Positions 55,226-63,302 of a stretch of 64,000 nucleotides of DNA are shown in pieces (positions within the stretch are counted from its first letter, which is position 1; each line of letters opens with the position of its first letter). The notes below the pieces were generated by a model that saw only the letters and a program-made list of their open reading frames with translations, made no database searches and was not told the origin of the DNA. This DNA comes from JBBREP01 sp963716525 (GTDB lineage Bacteria > Actinomycetota > Acidimicrobiia > IMCC26256 > PALSA-610): assembly GCA_963716525.1 (NCBI GenBank), contig OY970315.1, forward strand, positions 2,418,001 through 2,482,000. Direction: 5' to 3'. The translations under genes and the position numbers were made by a program.

Positions 55226-56427
55226 TCACGGCCGGCTGAACGCAGGACTCTGATTGTCGGGAACGATGTCGAGCGGTGTGGCAAGCTCCTCGACCGTGGG
55301 CCCGCACATGTCGGCCAGCGGTCGCAGCGCGCCGAGGTCGAAGCCGTAGACCTCAGCCGCGGTGCCGGCCAGCACCGGTTGCAGCTCCTCGGACGTCCAA
55401 CCGGCGAAGGTGCGTCGCAACGCCTCTTTCGAATGCGGCGAGCTCGCCTCGACGTGCGGGTAGTCGCTACCCCACATGATCCGGTCGATGCCGATCTTGC
55501 GCATCGCTCCGGCGTCGCTCGGCGACGGGAACGCGGCACCGATGTACACGTTGCGGCGGAAGTAGTCGCTCGGCTGCATCGGCAGGATGATCGACGGATC
55601 GACACCGAGCTCACCGATGCGACCGTTGCGGCGCATCTCGCGGTTGAACCGGTCCATGGTGTCGAGCACGCCCGGTACCCAGCCGGTGCCCTGCTCGGTG
55701 AGCACCAGTTGCAGGCCGGGGAAGCGCTCGAAGACACCGGACAGCGTGAGGTGCCACAGGGCCCGGTTCGCCCAGAAGGCCGCTTCCATCACGAACACGA
55801 GCACCGAGCACGCGAGCTTCGGCAGCTTCGGGATGCCCGTGCCGCCCGCGTGATGCGTCACCGGGATACCGCGCTCCTCGCACACCCGCCAGATCGCGTC
55901 GTACTTCGGTGAGAACAGCGGCTCGATCCACGGCGTGTCGGGTGACACCCCAGGCAGCAGCACGCCGCGCAGGCCGTGCTCGTGGCCCCATACGATCTCG
56001 CCGATGGCGTCGTCGACGTCGTTGAGGAAGATCTGCGTCTGACCCGCCCGGCGGTGCGGGGCCTCGGCGCAGAAGTCGGCGAGCCAGCGGTTGTGGGCGC
56101 GGATGCCCGCGAGGCGCGGCGTGGTACTCGTCGGGTGCCGGCGCCGGCGCGATCACAGAGCCGGTCGGGAAGAAGGGCGGGACGGTGTTCGGGAACAGCA
56201 CCTCGGCGACGACGCCTTCGGCCTCCTCGTCGGCGATGCGCCGCGGGCCGTCCCAGTTGCGGGAACGGCCGTCGCCCTGCAGGTCGCGGAACGGGTTCGA
56301 ATATGCCGAGCGCCACTCGTCGAACTCGTCGCGCCACTCGGGATCGAGGTACTCGCGGTACTGCGCATGGGATGCGCCCGCGTGGCAGTCCGACGAGATG
56401 ACGATGTAATGATCGGTCGCCGCGCAT
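55226..56427 (-). CDS. Amidohydrolase-type protein (two frameshifts)
   Basis: PF04909-type TIM barrel. The N-terminal part reads DHYIVISSDCHAGASHAQYR and FPNTVPPFFPTGSVIAPAPA. After a break near 56110-56130 it continues RGVLLPGVSPDTPWIEPLF, GIPVTHHAGGTG and IMWGSDYPHVEAS, giving the expected order of His and Asp metal ligands. No start codon lies in the first frame. The ATG at 56427 is one base out of frame with it, so another slip near 56415 is likely. About 400 residues. Substrate unknown. Its 3' end lies 3 bases from the convergent glycosidase gene. Confidence 0.78.
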
Positions 56428-56505
56428 GCTCCGGTTGTACGGCGCGCTGCCGTGTACGAGCCAGGGCCGAAGGTCCCGACGCAGCCAGTAGCGTTCCCCG
56501 TGCAC

Positions 56506-56589
56506 GCGAGCGTGGCGGAACTGGCAGACGCCCTGGATTTAGGATCCAGTGTCCGAAAGGACGTGGGAGTTCGAGTCTCCCCGCTCGCA
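56506..56589 (+). tRNA. tRNA-Leu (anticodon UAG)
   Basis: 84 nt. Acceptor stem GCGAGCG/CGCTCGC, discriminator A at 56589. Anticodon stem CTGGA/TCCAG with loop TTTAGGA, anticodon TAG at 56540-56542, reading CUA/CUN leucine. A long variable arm (GTGTCCGAAAGGACGT) marks it as class II. T arm GGGAGTTCGAGTCTCCC. The 3' CCA is not encoded. It lies between the divergently oriented amidohydrolase and the phosphoesterase 3' end. Confidence 0.97.
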
Positions 56590-56621
56590 CCCGTCCGTCG
56601 CAGAGCCGGCGCCCGCGGCGA

Positions 56622-58841
56622 TCAGCTCGCGGTGAGGTTGTCGACGGTGAGGGTGGATGGGCCGTTGCTGGCGGTGGCGGTGAGGAAGCCCCAGATGCCG
56701 ATGGCGCCGGGTGCTTGCAGTGCGGTGGTGGTGTCGGTGGTGGTGAGGTTCCAGGTGGATGGTTCGGTGGTGCTGTCGGGCCAGATGCGTGCTTGCACGT
56801 TGGTGGGTGATGTGCCGGTGAGGGTGGCGTGCAGGTCGTATTGGGTGTCGGGCGTGAAGTGGAGTCCGGGCACGGTCGTGTCGCCGGTGATGAGGGTCTC
56901 GGATCCGTGTACGAAGCGGCTGAACGAGAGTGCGATGTTGCCTGAGGAGGTGACGTGCATGCGGATGCGGTATTCGTTGCCGCCGGAGACGTGCCGGGCG
57001 ATGAGCGCGGCGTATTGACCGCCGCCGTTTGCTTGGCGGTCGAAGCTGAGTGTGGCGTGCAGGTCGACGTCGGATGTGGACGTGTCGAGGAGCCGTGCGC
57101 TCTGGCCCGCGGCTCGCACGAGTGACACGGTTCCCGTCGATCCGTTCACCGCGAATGCGGAGGGCGTACCGGCGACCGACCAGGCGCCGCCCGCATCGGC
57201 GGTGCCCCACCCACCCGCAACCGACCGACCGAACGAGTCGCGGGCAAGCCCCGGAGGCGGCGGAGGTGGCGGCGGGGGCGGGGTGGCCGTGCTGGCGGCG
57301 GTGAGGTTGTCGACGGTGAGGGTGGATGGGCCGTTGCTGGCGGTGGCGGTGAGGAAGCCCCAGATGCCGATGGCGCCGGGTGCTTGCAGTGCGGTGGTGG
57401 TGTCGGTGGTGGTGAGGTTCCAGGTGGATGGTTCGGTGGTGCTGTCGGGCCAGATGCGTGCTTGCACGTTGGTGGGTGATGTGCCGGTGAGGGTGGCGTG
57501 CAGGTCGTATTGGGTGTCGGGCGCGAAGTGGAGTCCGGGCACGGTCGTGTCGCCGGTGATGAGGGTCTCGGATCCGTGTACGAAGCGGCTGAACGAGAGT
57601 GCGATGTTGCCTGAGGAGGTGACGTGCATGCGGATGCGGTATTCGTTGCCGCCGGAGACGTGCCGGGCGATGAGCGCGGCGTATTGACCGCCGCCGTTTG
57701 CTTGGCGGTCGAAGCTGAGTGTGGCGTGCAGGTCGACGTCGGATGTGGACGTGTCGAGGAGCCGTGCGCTCTGGCCCGCGGCTCGCGCGAGTGACACGGT
57801 TCCCGTCGATCCGTTCACCGCGAATGCGGAGGGCGTACCGGCGACCGACCAGGCGCCGCCCGCATCGGCGGTGCCCCACCCACCCGCAACCGACCGACCG
57901 AACGAGTCCGCGGCCACCATCGACGCCGGCGCGAAGAACTCGGTCATCGGTGCCGCCGCGGCATCGCCGGCCGCGAGCGGCGCGAGGTTCCACGCCGCCT
58001 CGATCGTCTTCAGCAGCGAGTAGTGCGTGGAGCTCACCGTCGAGTGCAGACCCGGCGTGACGCCGGGTCCGATGAGAAACGTGGGTACCTGGTTGTTGCT
58101 CGAGCTGTCGTCCTCGTCGAAGGTGATCACCAACAAGGAGTTCTGCGTGGTGAACGCGGGCGTGGCGAGGATGGCCTCCACGTTCTGCTGCAGCCACGCG
58201 TCGCCCGTGGCGATCGAGCAGTTGTGCATGTCGTTGCAGATGTTCGGCGAGATCCACGCATAGTCGGGCGTCGTCGCGGTCGCGGCGAAATCGCCGGCGA
58301 GCTGCGTGTAGGGCACATCGTTCGCGCACTCGTTGGGGTTCGTGCGGATGTCGTCGTAGTACACGAACGGGTTGTGGTGCTGGATGTACTGGCCGGTGTC
58401 GCCGAGCGTGCACGCGGCCGGCATCGACTCCATGTACGCCTTCCACGTGCGCCCGGCCGTCTCGATGCGGTCGACTGCAATGTTCGGCTGACTCAGGTAG
58501 CAGGTGTTGCAGTCGGTGGTGACCCCGAACGTGTCACCACCGGTGAGTGCGAGGTAGTTGGGAAGGCTCGGATGGCGGATCGCGAAGTACTGGCTCGCAA
58601 CGCCGTATTGCTGCGCAAGCGAGTTGAGATACGGCGCCTGCGCGTTGCCGATGATGTCGTCGTAGCTCTTGTTCTCCATCGTGACGACCACGATGTGATC
58701 GAACTCGGGCACTCCGGAGGGAGCGTCAGCCGGGCGGGCGGCGGCAGCCGCCGACGGGCCGCCGGCGAGGATCGGCACGGCCGCGCCGAGCAGGCACGCG
58801 ACCGTGATCGGAGCGCGCGCCGAGAACAGACCTTTGCGCAT
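56622..58841 (-). CDS. Secreted phosphoesterase (acid phosphatase/PLC type) with two C-terminal modules
   Basis: 739 residues from ATG 58841 (GTG 58853 also possible). Signal peptide (ITVACLLGAAVPILAGG) to about residue 36. Catalytic domain about 45-305 with PF04185 features: FDHIVVVTMENKSYDDIIGN, HPSLPNYLALTGGDTFG, LLVITFDEDDSSSNNQVP and STHYSLLKTIEAAW. Two copies of the ~210-residue module follow (DSFGRSVAGGWGTADAGGAW), separated by a ten-proline linker. The modules are the same family as those in both giant proteins. Probably exported and surface- or matrix-associated, releasing phosphate. Confidence 0.88.
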   Translation of the reverse strand: MRKGLFSARAPITVACLLGAAVPILAGGPSAAAAARPADAPSGVPEFDHIVVVTMENKSYDDIIGNAQAPYLNSLAQQYGVASQYFAIRHPSLPNYLALTGGDTFGVTTDCNTCYLSQPNIAVDRIETAGRTWKAYMESMPAACTLGDTGQYIQHHNPFVYYDDIRTNPNECANDVPYTQLAGDFAATATTPDYAWISPNICNDMHNCSIATGDAWLQQNVEAILATPAFTTQNSLLVITFDEDDSSSNNQVPTFLIGPGVTPGLHSTVSSTHYSLLKTIEAAWNLAPLAAGDAAAAPMTEFFAPASMVAADSFGRSVAGGWGTADAGGAWSVAGTPSAFAVNGSTGTVSLARAAGQSARLLDTSTSDVDLHATLSFDRQANGGGQYAALIARHVSGGNEYRIRMHVTSSGNIALSFSRFVHGSETLITGDTTVPGLHFAPDTQYDLHATLTGTSPTNVQARIWPDSTTEPSTWNLTTTDTTTALQAPGAIGIWGFLTATASNGPSTLTVDNLTAASTATPPPPPPPPPPGLARDSFGRSVAGGWGTADAGGAWSVAGTPSAFAVNGSTGTVSLVRAAGQSARLLDTSTSDVDLHATLSFDRQANGGGQYAALIARHVSGGNEYRIRMHVTSSGNIALSFSRFVHGSETLITGDTTVPGLHFTPDTQYDLHATLTGTSPTNVQARIWPDSTTEPSTWNLTTTDTTTALQAPGAIGIWGFLTATASNGPSTLTVDNLTAS
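56632..57908. repeat. 669-bp-period tandem duplication in the phosphoesterase gene
   Basis: 56632-57239 and 57301-57908 are nearly identical over about 608 bases. I see two differences, both changing one residue (T/A in HFTPD/HFAPD, and VRAAG/ARAAG). Between them lies the poly-Pro linker code (GGCGGAGGTGGCGGCGGGGG). Each copy encodes one C-terminal module. Confidence 0.9.
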
Positions 58842-59044
58842 CCGCCCGCGCACGCCGCAATCATACGGCTCGGAGCGCGGTGGGCGAAAGGCCGGATAAG
58901 GCGAAGTGGTCGCCGCTGAGCTCGACCATCGCGGGCATCACCACATCGGCGCACCACGGGCCGTGCGCCGTGTTCATGTGACCGGTGTTGCACCGCCGGG
59001 CGGCCTTCGGGCCGGTGCGGCGTGCTGCTGTATCGTCGCACCAC

Positions 59045-59443
59045 ATGGCCAAGATCCCGATTGTCGACTATCTCGTGATCGACGACGGCGAGCCCTACCT
59101 GCGGGCGTGGGAAGCCGTCGACAGCGGGGCGCTCTACTTCGACCGCCGCAACGCCGACGCCAAGGGCGGCGGCACCGAGTTCAAGGTCCGGCGCCTCGCC
59201 GACGGCGGCAAGGTCCGCAGCTTCACGATCGTGCAGCGCGGCGTGCCGGGTGTGCCCGTGCCCTACACGTCGGCGTTGATCGACCTCGACGGCGGCGGGT
59301 GCGTGAAGGCGAACGTCGTCAACACGCCAGTCGACCCCGAGCACGTCACGCTCGGCATGCCGGTGAAGCTCACCACGTGGGTTGCCGGCACCGACGACGA
59401 CGGCAACGAGGCAATCTGCTTCGGCTACGAGCCGGCCAACTGA
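59045..59443 (+). CDS. DUF35 OB-fold protein, thiolase partner
   Basis: 132 residues from ATG 59045. The OB-fold half is typical of DUF35 (VRSFTIVQRGVPGVPVPYTS, IDLDGGGCVKANVV, LGMPVKLTTWVAG). DUF35 proteins usually carry an N-terminal zinc ribbon with four Cys. Here that segment (ALYFDRRNADAKGGGTEFKV) has none, so metal binding seems lost. These proteins form complexes with thiolase-like enzymes, and the thiolase gene follows 26 bases downstream. Upstream, 190 bases hold a TATCGT -10-like box close to the start. Confidence 0.85.
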   Translation: MAKIPIVDYLVIDDGEPYLRAWEAVDSGALYFDRRNADAKGGGTEFKVRRLADGGKVRSFTIVQRGVPGVPVPYTSALIDLDGGGCVKANVVNTPVDPEHVTLGMPVKLTTWVAGTDDDGNEAICFGYEPAN

Positions 59444-59469
59444 ACGCAGGACAGAGAAGAGGAACTGCG

Positions 59470-60684
59470 ATGAGCGGCAGCACGGACAACGTCTGGATTC
59501 TCGGCACGTACATGACGAAGTTCGGTCGTCATGGCGACAAGGACCTCATCGACCTCGCGAGTGAGTCCGCGATGGGCGCGCTGCGGGACGGCGACGTCAC
59601 GATCCACGACATGGAGGTGCTCGGCTGCGGCTCGCTGTTCAACGCGATGGCGGGCGTCGGCCAGCAGCTGCAGAAGCAGATCGGCCAGACCGGCATCCCC
59701 GTGTACAACGTGGCGAACGCGTGCGCCACGGGCGCCACCGCGCTGCGCACCGTCTACCTCACGATCAAGGCGGGCGAGGCCGACATGGGTCTCGCGGTCG
59801 GCGTGGAGCAGATGGGCAAGGGCGGGCTGCTGGGTGTCGGGGGCAAGGGCGACCGCGCCCGTACCGAGTACAAGCCTTCGGGGCGCTACGGCTCGGTGAT
59901 GTCGGTCGAAGGTCTGGTCGGCACCGGTCTGATGCCGGGCGTGTTCGCGCAGGCCGGCATGGAATACGCCTACGAGCACGGCGGCGTCGGCTTCGAGCAG
60001 TTCGCCAAGGTCGCCGAGAAGAACCACGCGCACAGCACCCTCAACCCGCTCGCGCATTACCAGAAGCAGTTCAGCCTCGACGAGATCATGCAGGCCCAGA
60101 TGATGTCGTACCCGAACACGCTGCTGATGTGCTGCCCGAACACCGACGGGTCGGCTGCGGTCGTGCTCGTGAGCGAGGAGAAGCTGCGCACGCTGTCCAA
60201 GGAGCAGCAGCGGCGGGCCGTGAAGATCAGCGCGTCGGTACTCACGACCGACCCGTGGGCCGAGCGCGGCCAGGTGCAGCCGGACGTGAACACGCTCACC
60301 CGCAACGCCGCCAAGAAGGCGTATGAGACGGCCGGCGTCGATCCGAAGGACCTCGACCTCGTCGAGTTGCACGACTGCTTCGCCACTGCCGAGCTCATCC
60401 ACTACGACAACCTCATGCTGTGCGAGCCCGGCGGCGCGGGGGAGTGGATCGACAAGCGCGGCCCGTGGCGCGACGGCGAGATCCCGGTGAACGTGTCCGG
60501 CGGCCTGATCTCCAAGGGCCACCCGATCGGTGCCACCGGCATCGCCAACGTCTTCGAGGTGGCCACGCACCTGCGGGGCGAGGCCGGCGACCGCCAGGTC
60601 GAGGGGGCCAAGGTGGGCCTCACGCATGTGATCGGTCTCGGCTCGGCGTGCGGCGTGCACATCCTCGAAAAGGCCGGCGTCTGA
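59470..60684 (+). CDS. Thiolase/SCP-x-like acyl-CoA acetyltransferase family protein
   Basis: 404 residues from ATG 59470. Nucleophilic Cys in YNVANACATGATALR (about residue 87), His in SGGLISKGHPIGATGIANV, and the C-terminal Cys in GLGSACGVHIL. VELHDCFATAELIHYDNL is typical of the SCP-x/lipid-transfer thiolase branch. In actinobacteria such thiolase-DUF35 pairs work in sterol side-chain or branched acyl-CoA breakdown as a heteromer. That specific role is inference. Confidence 0.9.
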   Translation: MSGSTDNVWILGTYMTKFGRHGDKDLIDLASESAMGALRDGDVTIHDMEVLGCGSLFNAMAGVGQQLQKQIGQTGIPVYNVANACATGATALRTVYLTIKAGEADMGLAVGVEQMGKGGLLGVGGKGDRARTEYKPSGRYGSVMSVEGLVGTGLMPGVFAQAGMEYAYEHGGVGFEQFAKVAEKNHAHSTLNPLAHYQKQFSLDEIMQAQMMSYPNTLLMCCPNTDGSAAVVLVSEEKLRTLSKEQQRRAVKISASVLTTDPWAERGQVQPDVNTLTRNAAKKAYETAGVDPKDLDLVELHDCFATAELIHYDNLMLCEPGGAGEWIDKRGPWRDGEIPVNVSGGLISKGHPIGATGIANVFEVATHLRGEAGDRQVEGAKVGLTHVIGLGSACGVHILEKAGV

Positions 60685-60706
60685 CCGACCGCGCCCGTTC
60701 CTCCTT

Positions 60707-60742
60707 GGTGCAACAGCCCCGCTATTACGGGGCTACTGCACC
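60707..60742. terminator. Hairpin after the thiolase gene
   Basis: Inverted repeat GGTGCA...CAGCCCCG with CGGGGCT...TGCACC, interrupted by an internal mismatch of about 3 bases, loop CTATTA. It starts 23 bases after the thiolase stop and ends 34 bases before the epoxide hydrolase start. No T-run. Probably a transcription terminator or mRNA stabiliser. Confidence 0.6.
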
Positions 60743-60775
60743 GAGAAGCGTGATGGTGCCGTAGCGTCTCGGTCC

Positions 60776-61939
60776 ATGACCGACGCTGCGACGAGCGAGC
60801 TCCAACCGTTCCGTGTCGACGTGCCCGACGCGGTGCTCGCCGACCTGCGCGACCGTCTCGACCGCACGCGCTGGCCCGACCAGATCCCCGGTTCGGGGTG
60901 GAGCTACGGCACCGACCGCGCCTACCTGCAGGAGCTCTGCGAGTACTGGCGCACCTCGTTCGACTGGCGCGCCCAGGAGGCGCGGTTCAACCGCTGGCCG
61001 CACTTCCTCACGCACCTCGACGGGCAGCAGGTGCACTTCATCCATGCCCGCTCGCCGGAACCGGACGCGATGCCGCTGCTGATCACGCACGGATGGCCCG
61101 GTTCGGTGTCGGAGTTCCTCGACGTCATCGGACCGCTCAGCGATCCGCGCGCGCACGGCGGTGACCCGGCCGACGCGTTCCACGTCGTCGCGCCGTCGAT
61201 CCCCGGCTACGCGTGGTCGGGGCCGACGACCGAGCCCGGCTGGGACGTGCGCCGTGTCGCCGAGGCGTGGGCCGCGCTGATGGCGCGGCTCGGCTACGAC
61301 CGTTACGGCGCGCAGGGCGGCGACTGGGGCTCGATGATCTCGACGCAGCTCGGCGTCGTCGATGCCGAGCATCTCGCCGGCATCCACGTGAACATGCTGC
61401 TCGCGTTCCCACCCGACCCGTCGCAGATCACGCTCACCGACGAGGAGGCGGCCGACGTCGCCGCGGCGATGACATTCCTGCAGACCGGCGCGGCGTACCA
61501 GGAGATCCAGGGCAAGAACCCGCAGACGCTCGGCTACGGGCTCACCGATTCACCGGCCGGGCTCGCCGGCTGGATCGCCGAGAAGTTCCATCACTGGACG
61601 CACCATCCCGACGGCGACCTGGAGACCGCGGTGACACGCGACCAGGTGCTCACGAACATCACCGTCTACTGGGTGACGAACACCATCAACAGCTCGATCC
61701 GCCTGTATTGCGAGAGCCAGCGCAGCGGGCGCTTCGGCCCCACCGGCGAGCGGGTGGAGGTGCCCACGGGCGCGGCGGTGTTCCCGGGCGAGATCTTCCG
61801 CATCCCCAAGGCCTACGGCGAGACGGCGTTCAACCTCACCCGCTACACCCGCTTCGACCGCGGCGGGCACTTCGCCGCGCTCGAGGAGCCCGACCTGCTG
61901 ATCGACGACGTGCGGGCCTTCTTCCGCACGGTGCGCTGA
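60776..61939 (+). CDS. Epoxide hydrolase (EHN-domain alpha/beta hydrolase)
   Basis: 387 residues. The N-terminal EHN domain is clear (LQPFRVDVPDAVLADLRDRL, then RWPDQIPGSGWSYG). The oxyanion motif is HGWPGSVSEF, the nucleophile Asp is in GAQGGDWGSMI and the catalytic His in YTRFDRGGHFAALEEPDLL. The family's cap-domain Tyr candidates lie around NITVYWVTNTINSSIRLYCE. Opens epoxides to diols; juvenile-hormone/microsomal type. Natural substrate unknown. Confidence 0.92.
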   Translation: MTDAATSELQPFRVDVPDAVLADLRDRLDRTRWPDQIPGSGWSYGTDRAYLQELCEYWRTSFDWRAQEARFNRWPHFLTHLDGQQVHFIHARSPEPDAMPLLITHGWPGSVSEFLDVIGPLSDPRAHGGDPADAFHVVAPSIPGYAWSGPTTEPGWDVRRVAEAWAALMARLGYDRYGAQGGDWGSMISTQLGVVDAEHLAGIHVNMLLAFPPDPSQITLTDEEAADVAAAMTFLQTGAAYQEIQGKNPQTLGYGLTDSPAGLAGWIAEKFHHWTHHPDGDLETAVTRDQVLTNITVYWVTNTINSSIRLYCESQRSGRFGPTGERVEVPTGAAVFPGEIFRIPKAYGETAFNLTRYTRFDRGGHFAALEEPDLLIDDVRAFFRTVR

Positions 61940-62101
61940 CGGGTAGCTGCGCGCCCCGGAGCGCGGCCGTACGCGAAAGCTGGCACCGCGCCGCAGAATA
62001 TGGCAAGCTGACCGCCGACAGTGGGGATTCAGGGGCAACTAGATCCGGGGCTGAGGGCACGGTCCAGCATGGCCCGGGGGGGCACGGGAGGACATCGAAG
62101 C

Positions 62102-63238
62102 ATGCGAAAGTTGGTCATTGGTATCGGCGCGGTCGCGCTCGGAGCAATGGGAGTCGCGCCGCTGTCGGCGTCCGCGGCGACCGCTCACCGAGACGCAACC
62201 GTCTTGGCCGGGCCGCGGGTGGCGCACCCGACATTGCCCGACGTGCCGCGCTACTTCACGCCGAACGTCGGCCCGAACTTCAGCGTCGTCGGACCGACGG
62301 TGAAGTACTTCGCCGCGAACCAGGTCGTGGGGTCCACGACGTATCACCTGAAGATGGTGGGCACGTTCCCCACCGACAAGGCGCACCCGAAGAGCACGGT
62401 GACGGTGAAGGTGATCCCGGTCGCGTTCCACTTCAGCGACGGCGTCACGCTCGACCCCACCAAGCCACTGCCATCGTGCGCCGGCGGCGGCACGGCGCTG
62501 AATCGCACGCTCAACTCGGGAATCTTCAAGAACATCCCGACGAACGTGGGTGGGGCGCGGCAGTTCACCGAGGCGTTCCGCCGGGCCGAGTTCTGGTACG
62601 CGGCGAAGCCGGGCGCGGCGAACCCGAACTACAGCGGCCGGCTCGCGGCCGTCACACTGCCGAAGATCACGGTGAACGTGAGCGGCCCGTCGGTCGCCGC
62701 GCCGTGTGGCCGGGGCGGGAACATCACCATCAACAGCATGGACAACCTGATCAAGACGAACCTGATCCCGCACGAGGGCGGCAACGTGAAGACGTCGGAC
62801 ATGGCGCTGTTCGTCTGGTCCAACATCGTGCTGTGCACTTCGAGCTGCGGCATCCTCGGCTACCACAGCGCCTTCCAGCGCAGCGGTCACACGCAGACCT
62901 ACGGCGTGGCCGAGTTCGCCACCGACAAGCGGTTCCACAACGTCACCGACACGACGGTGCTGTCGCACGAGGTCGCCGAGTGGTACGACGACCCGTTCGT
63001 CGACAACGCCACGCCGCGCTGGGGCCACATCGGCCAGGTGTCGGGTTGCCAGGCGAACCTCGAGGTGGGTGACCCGTTGTCGGGCACGCTGCGCACGATC
63101 AAGACCACGGGAGGCGTGACGTCGCACGTGCAGGACCTCGCGTACTACTCGTGGTTCTACCGCCAGAAGCCCTCGCTCGGCTTCGGGGGCACGTACTCGC
63201 TCTACAGCACGTTCAAGGTGCCGTCGAAGCCCTGCTGA
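62102..63238 (+). CDS. Secreted protein with HExxE motif
   Basis: 378 residues from ATG 62102, with an upstream in-frame extension to 62021 that lacks a signal sequence. Signal peptide MRKLVIGIGAVALGAMGVAP, cleavage near ASA-AT. The body has few charged residues and six or more Cys (PSCAG, APCGRGG, LCTSSCGILGYHSAF, SGCQA). TVLSHEVAEWYDDPFVDN followed by CQANLEVGDPL resembles the HE-x-x-E...DP...GDP pattern of secreted EXORDIUM/PHI-1-like and related putative metal-binding proteins. Protease activity is not established. Confidence 0.7.
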   Translation: MRKLVIGIGAVALGAMGVAPLSASAATAHRDATVLAGPRVAHPTLPDVPRYFTPNVGPNFSVVGPTVKYFAANQVVGSTTYHLKMVGTFPTDKAHPKSTVTVKVIPVAFHFSDGVTLDPTKPLPSCAGGGTALNRTLNSGIFKNIPTNVGGARQFTEAFRRAEFWYAAKPGAANPNYSGRLAAVTLPKITVNVSGPSVAAPCGRGGNITINSMDNLIKTNLIPHEGGNVKTSDMALFVWSNIVLCTSSCGILGYHSAFQRSGHTQTYGVAEFATDKRFHNVTDTTVLSHEVAEWYDDPFVDNATPRWGHIGQVSGCQANLEVGDPLSGTLRTIKTTGGVTSHVQDLAYYSWFYRQKPSLGFGGTYSLYSTFKVPSKPC

Positions 63239-63302
63239 CGGGGCGATCGCTCGTCCGGCGGCGGCCCGCCTCGCGTGGGCCGCCGCCGGTACGCTCGTTG
63301 TC

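Noticed and set aside
55858..56505. A 215-codon minus-strand frame across the amidohydrolase start and tRNA-Leu
   Set aside because: The reading is Arg-rich and lies one frame off the clear amidohydrolase sequence; only its ATG at 56427 may be used, followed by a slip.
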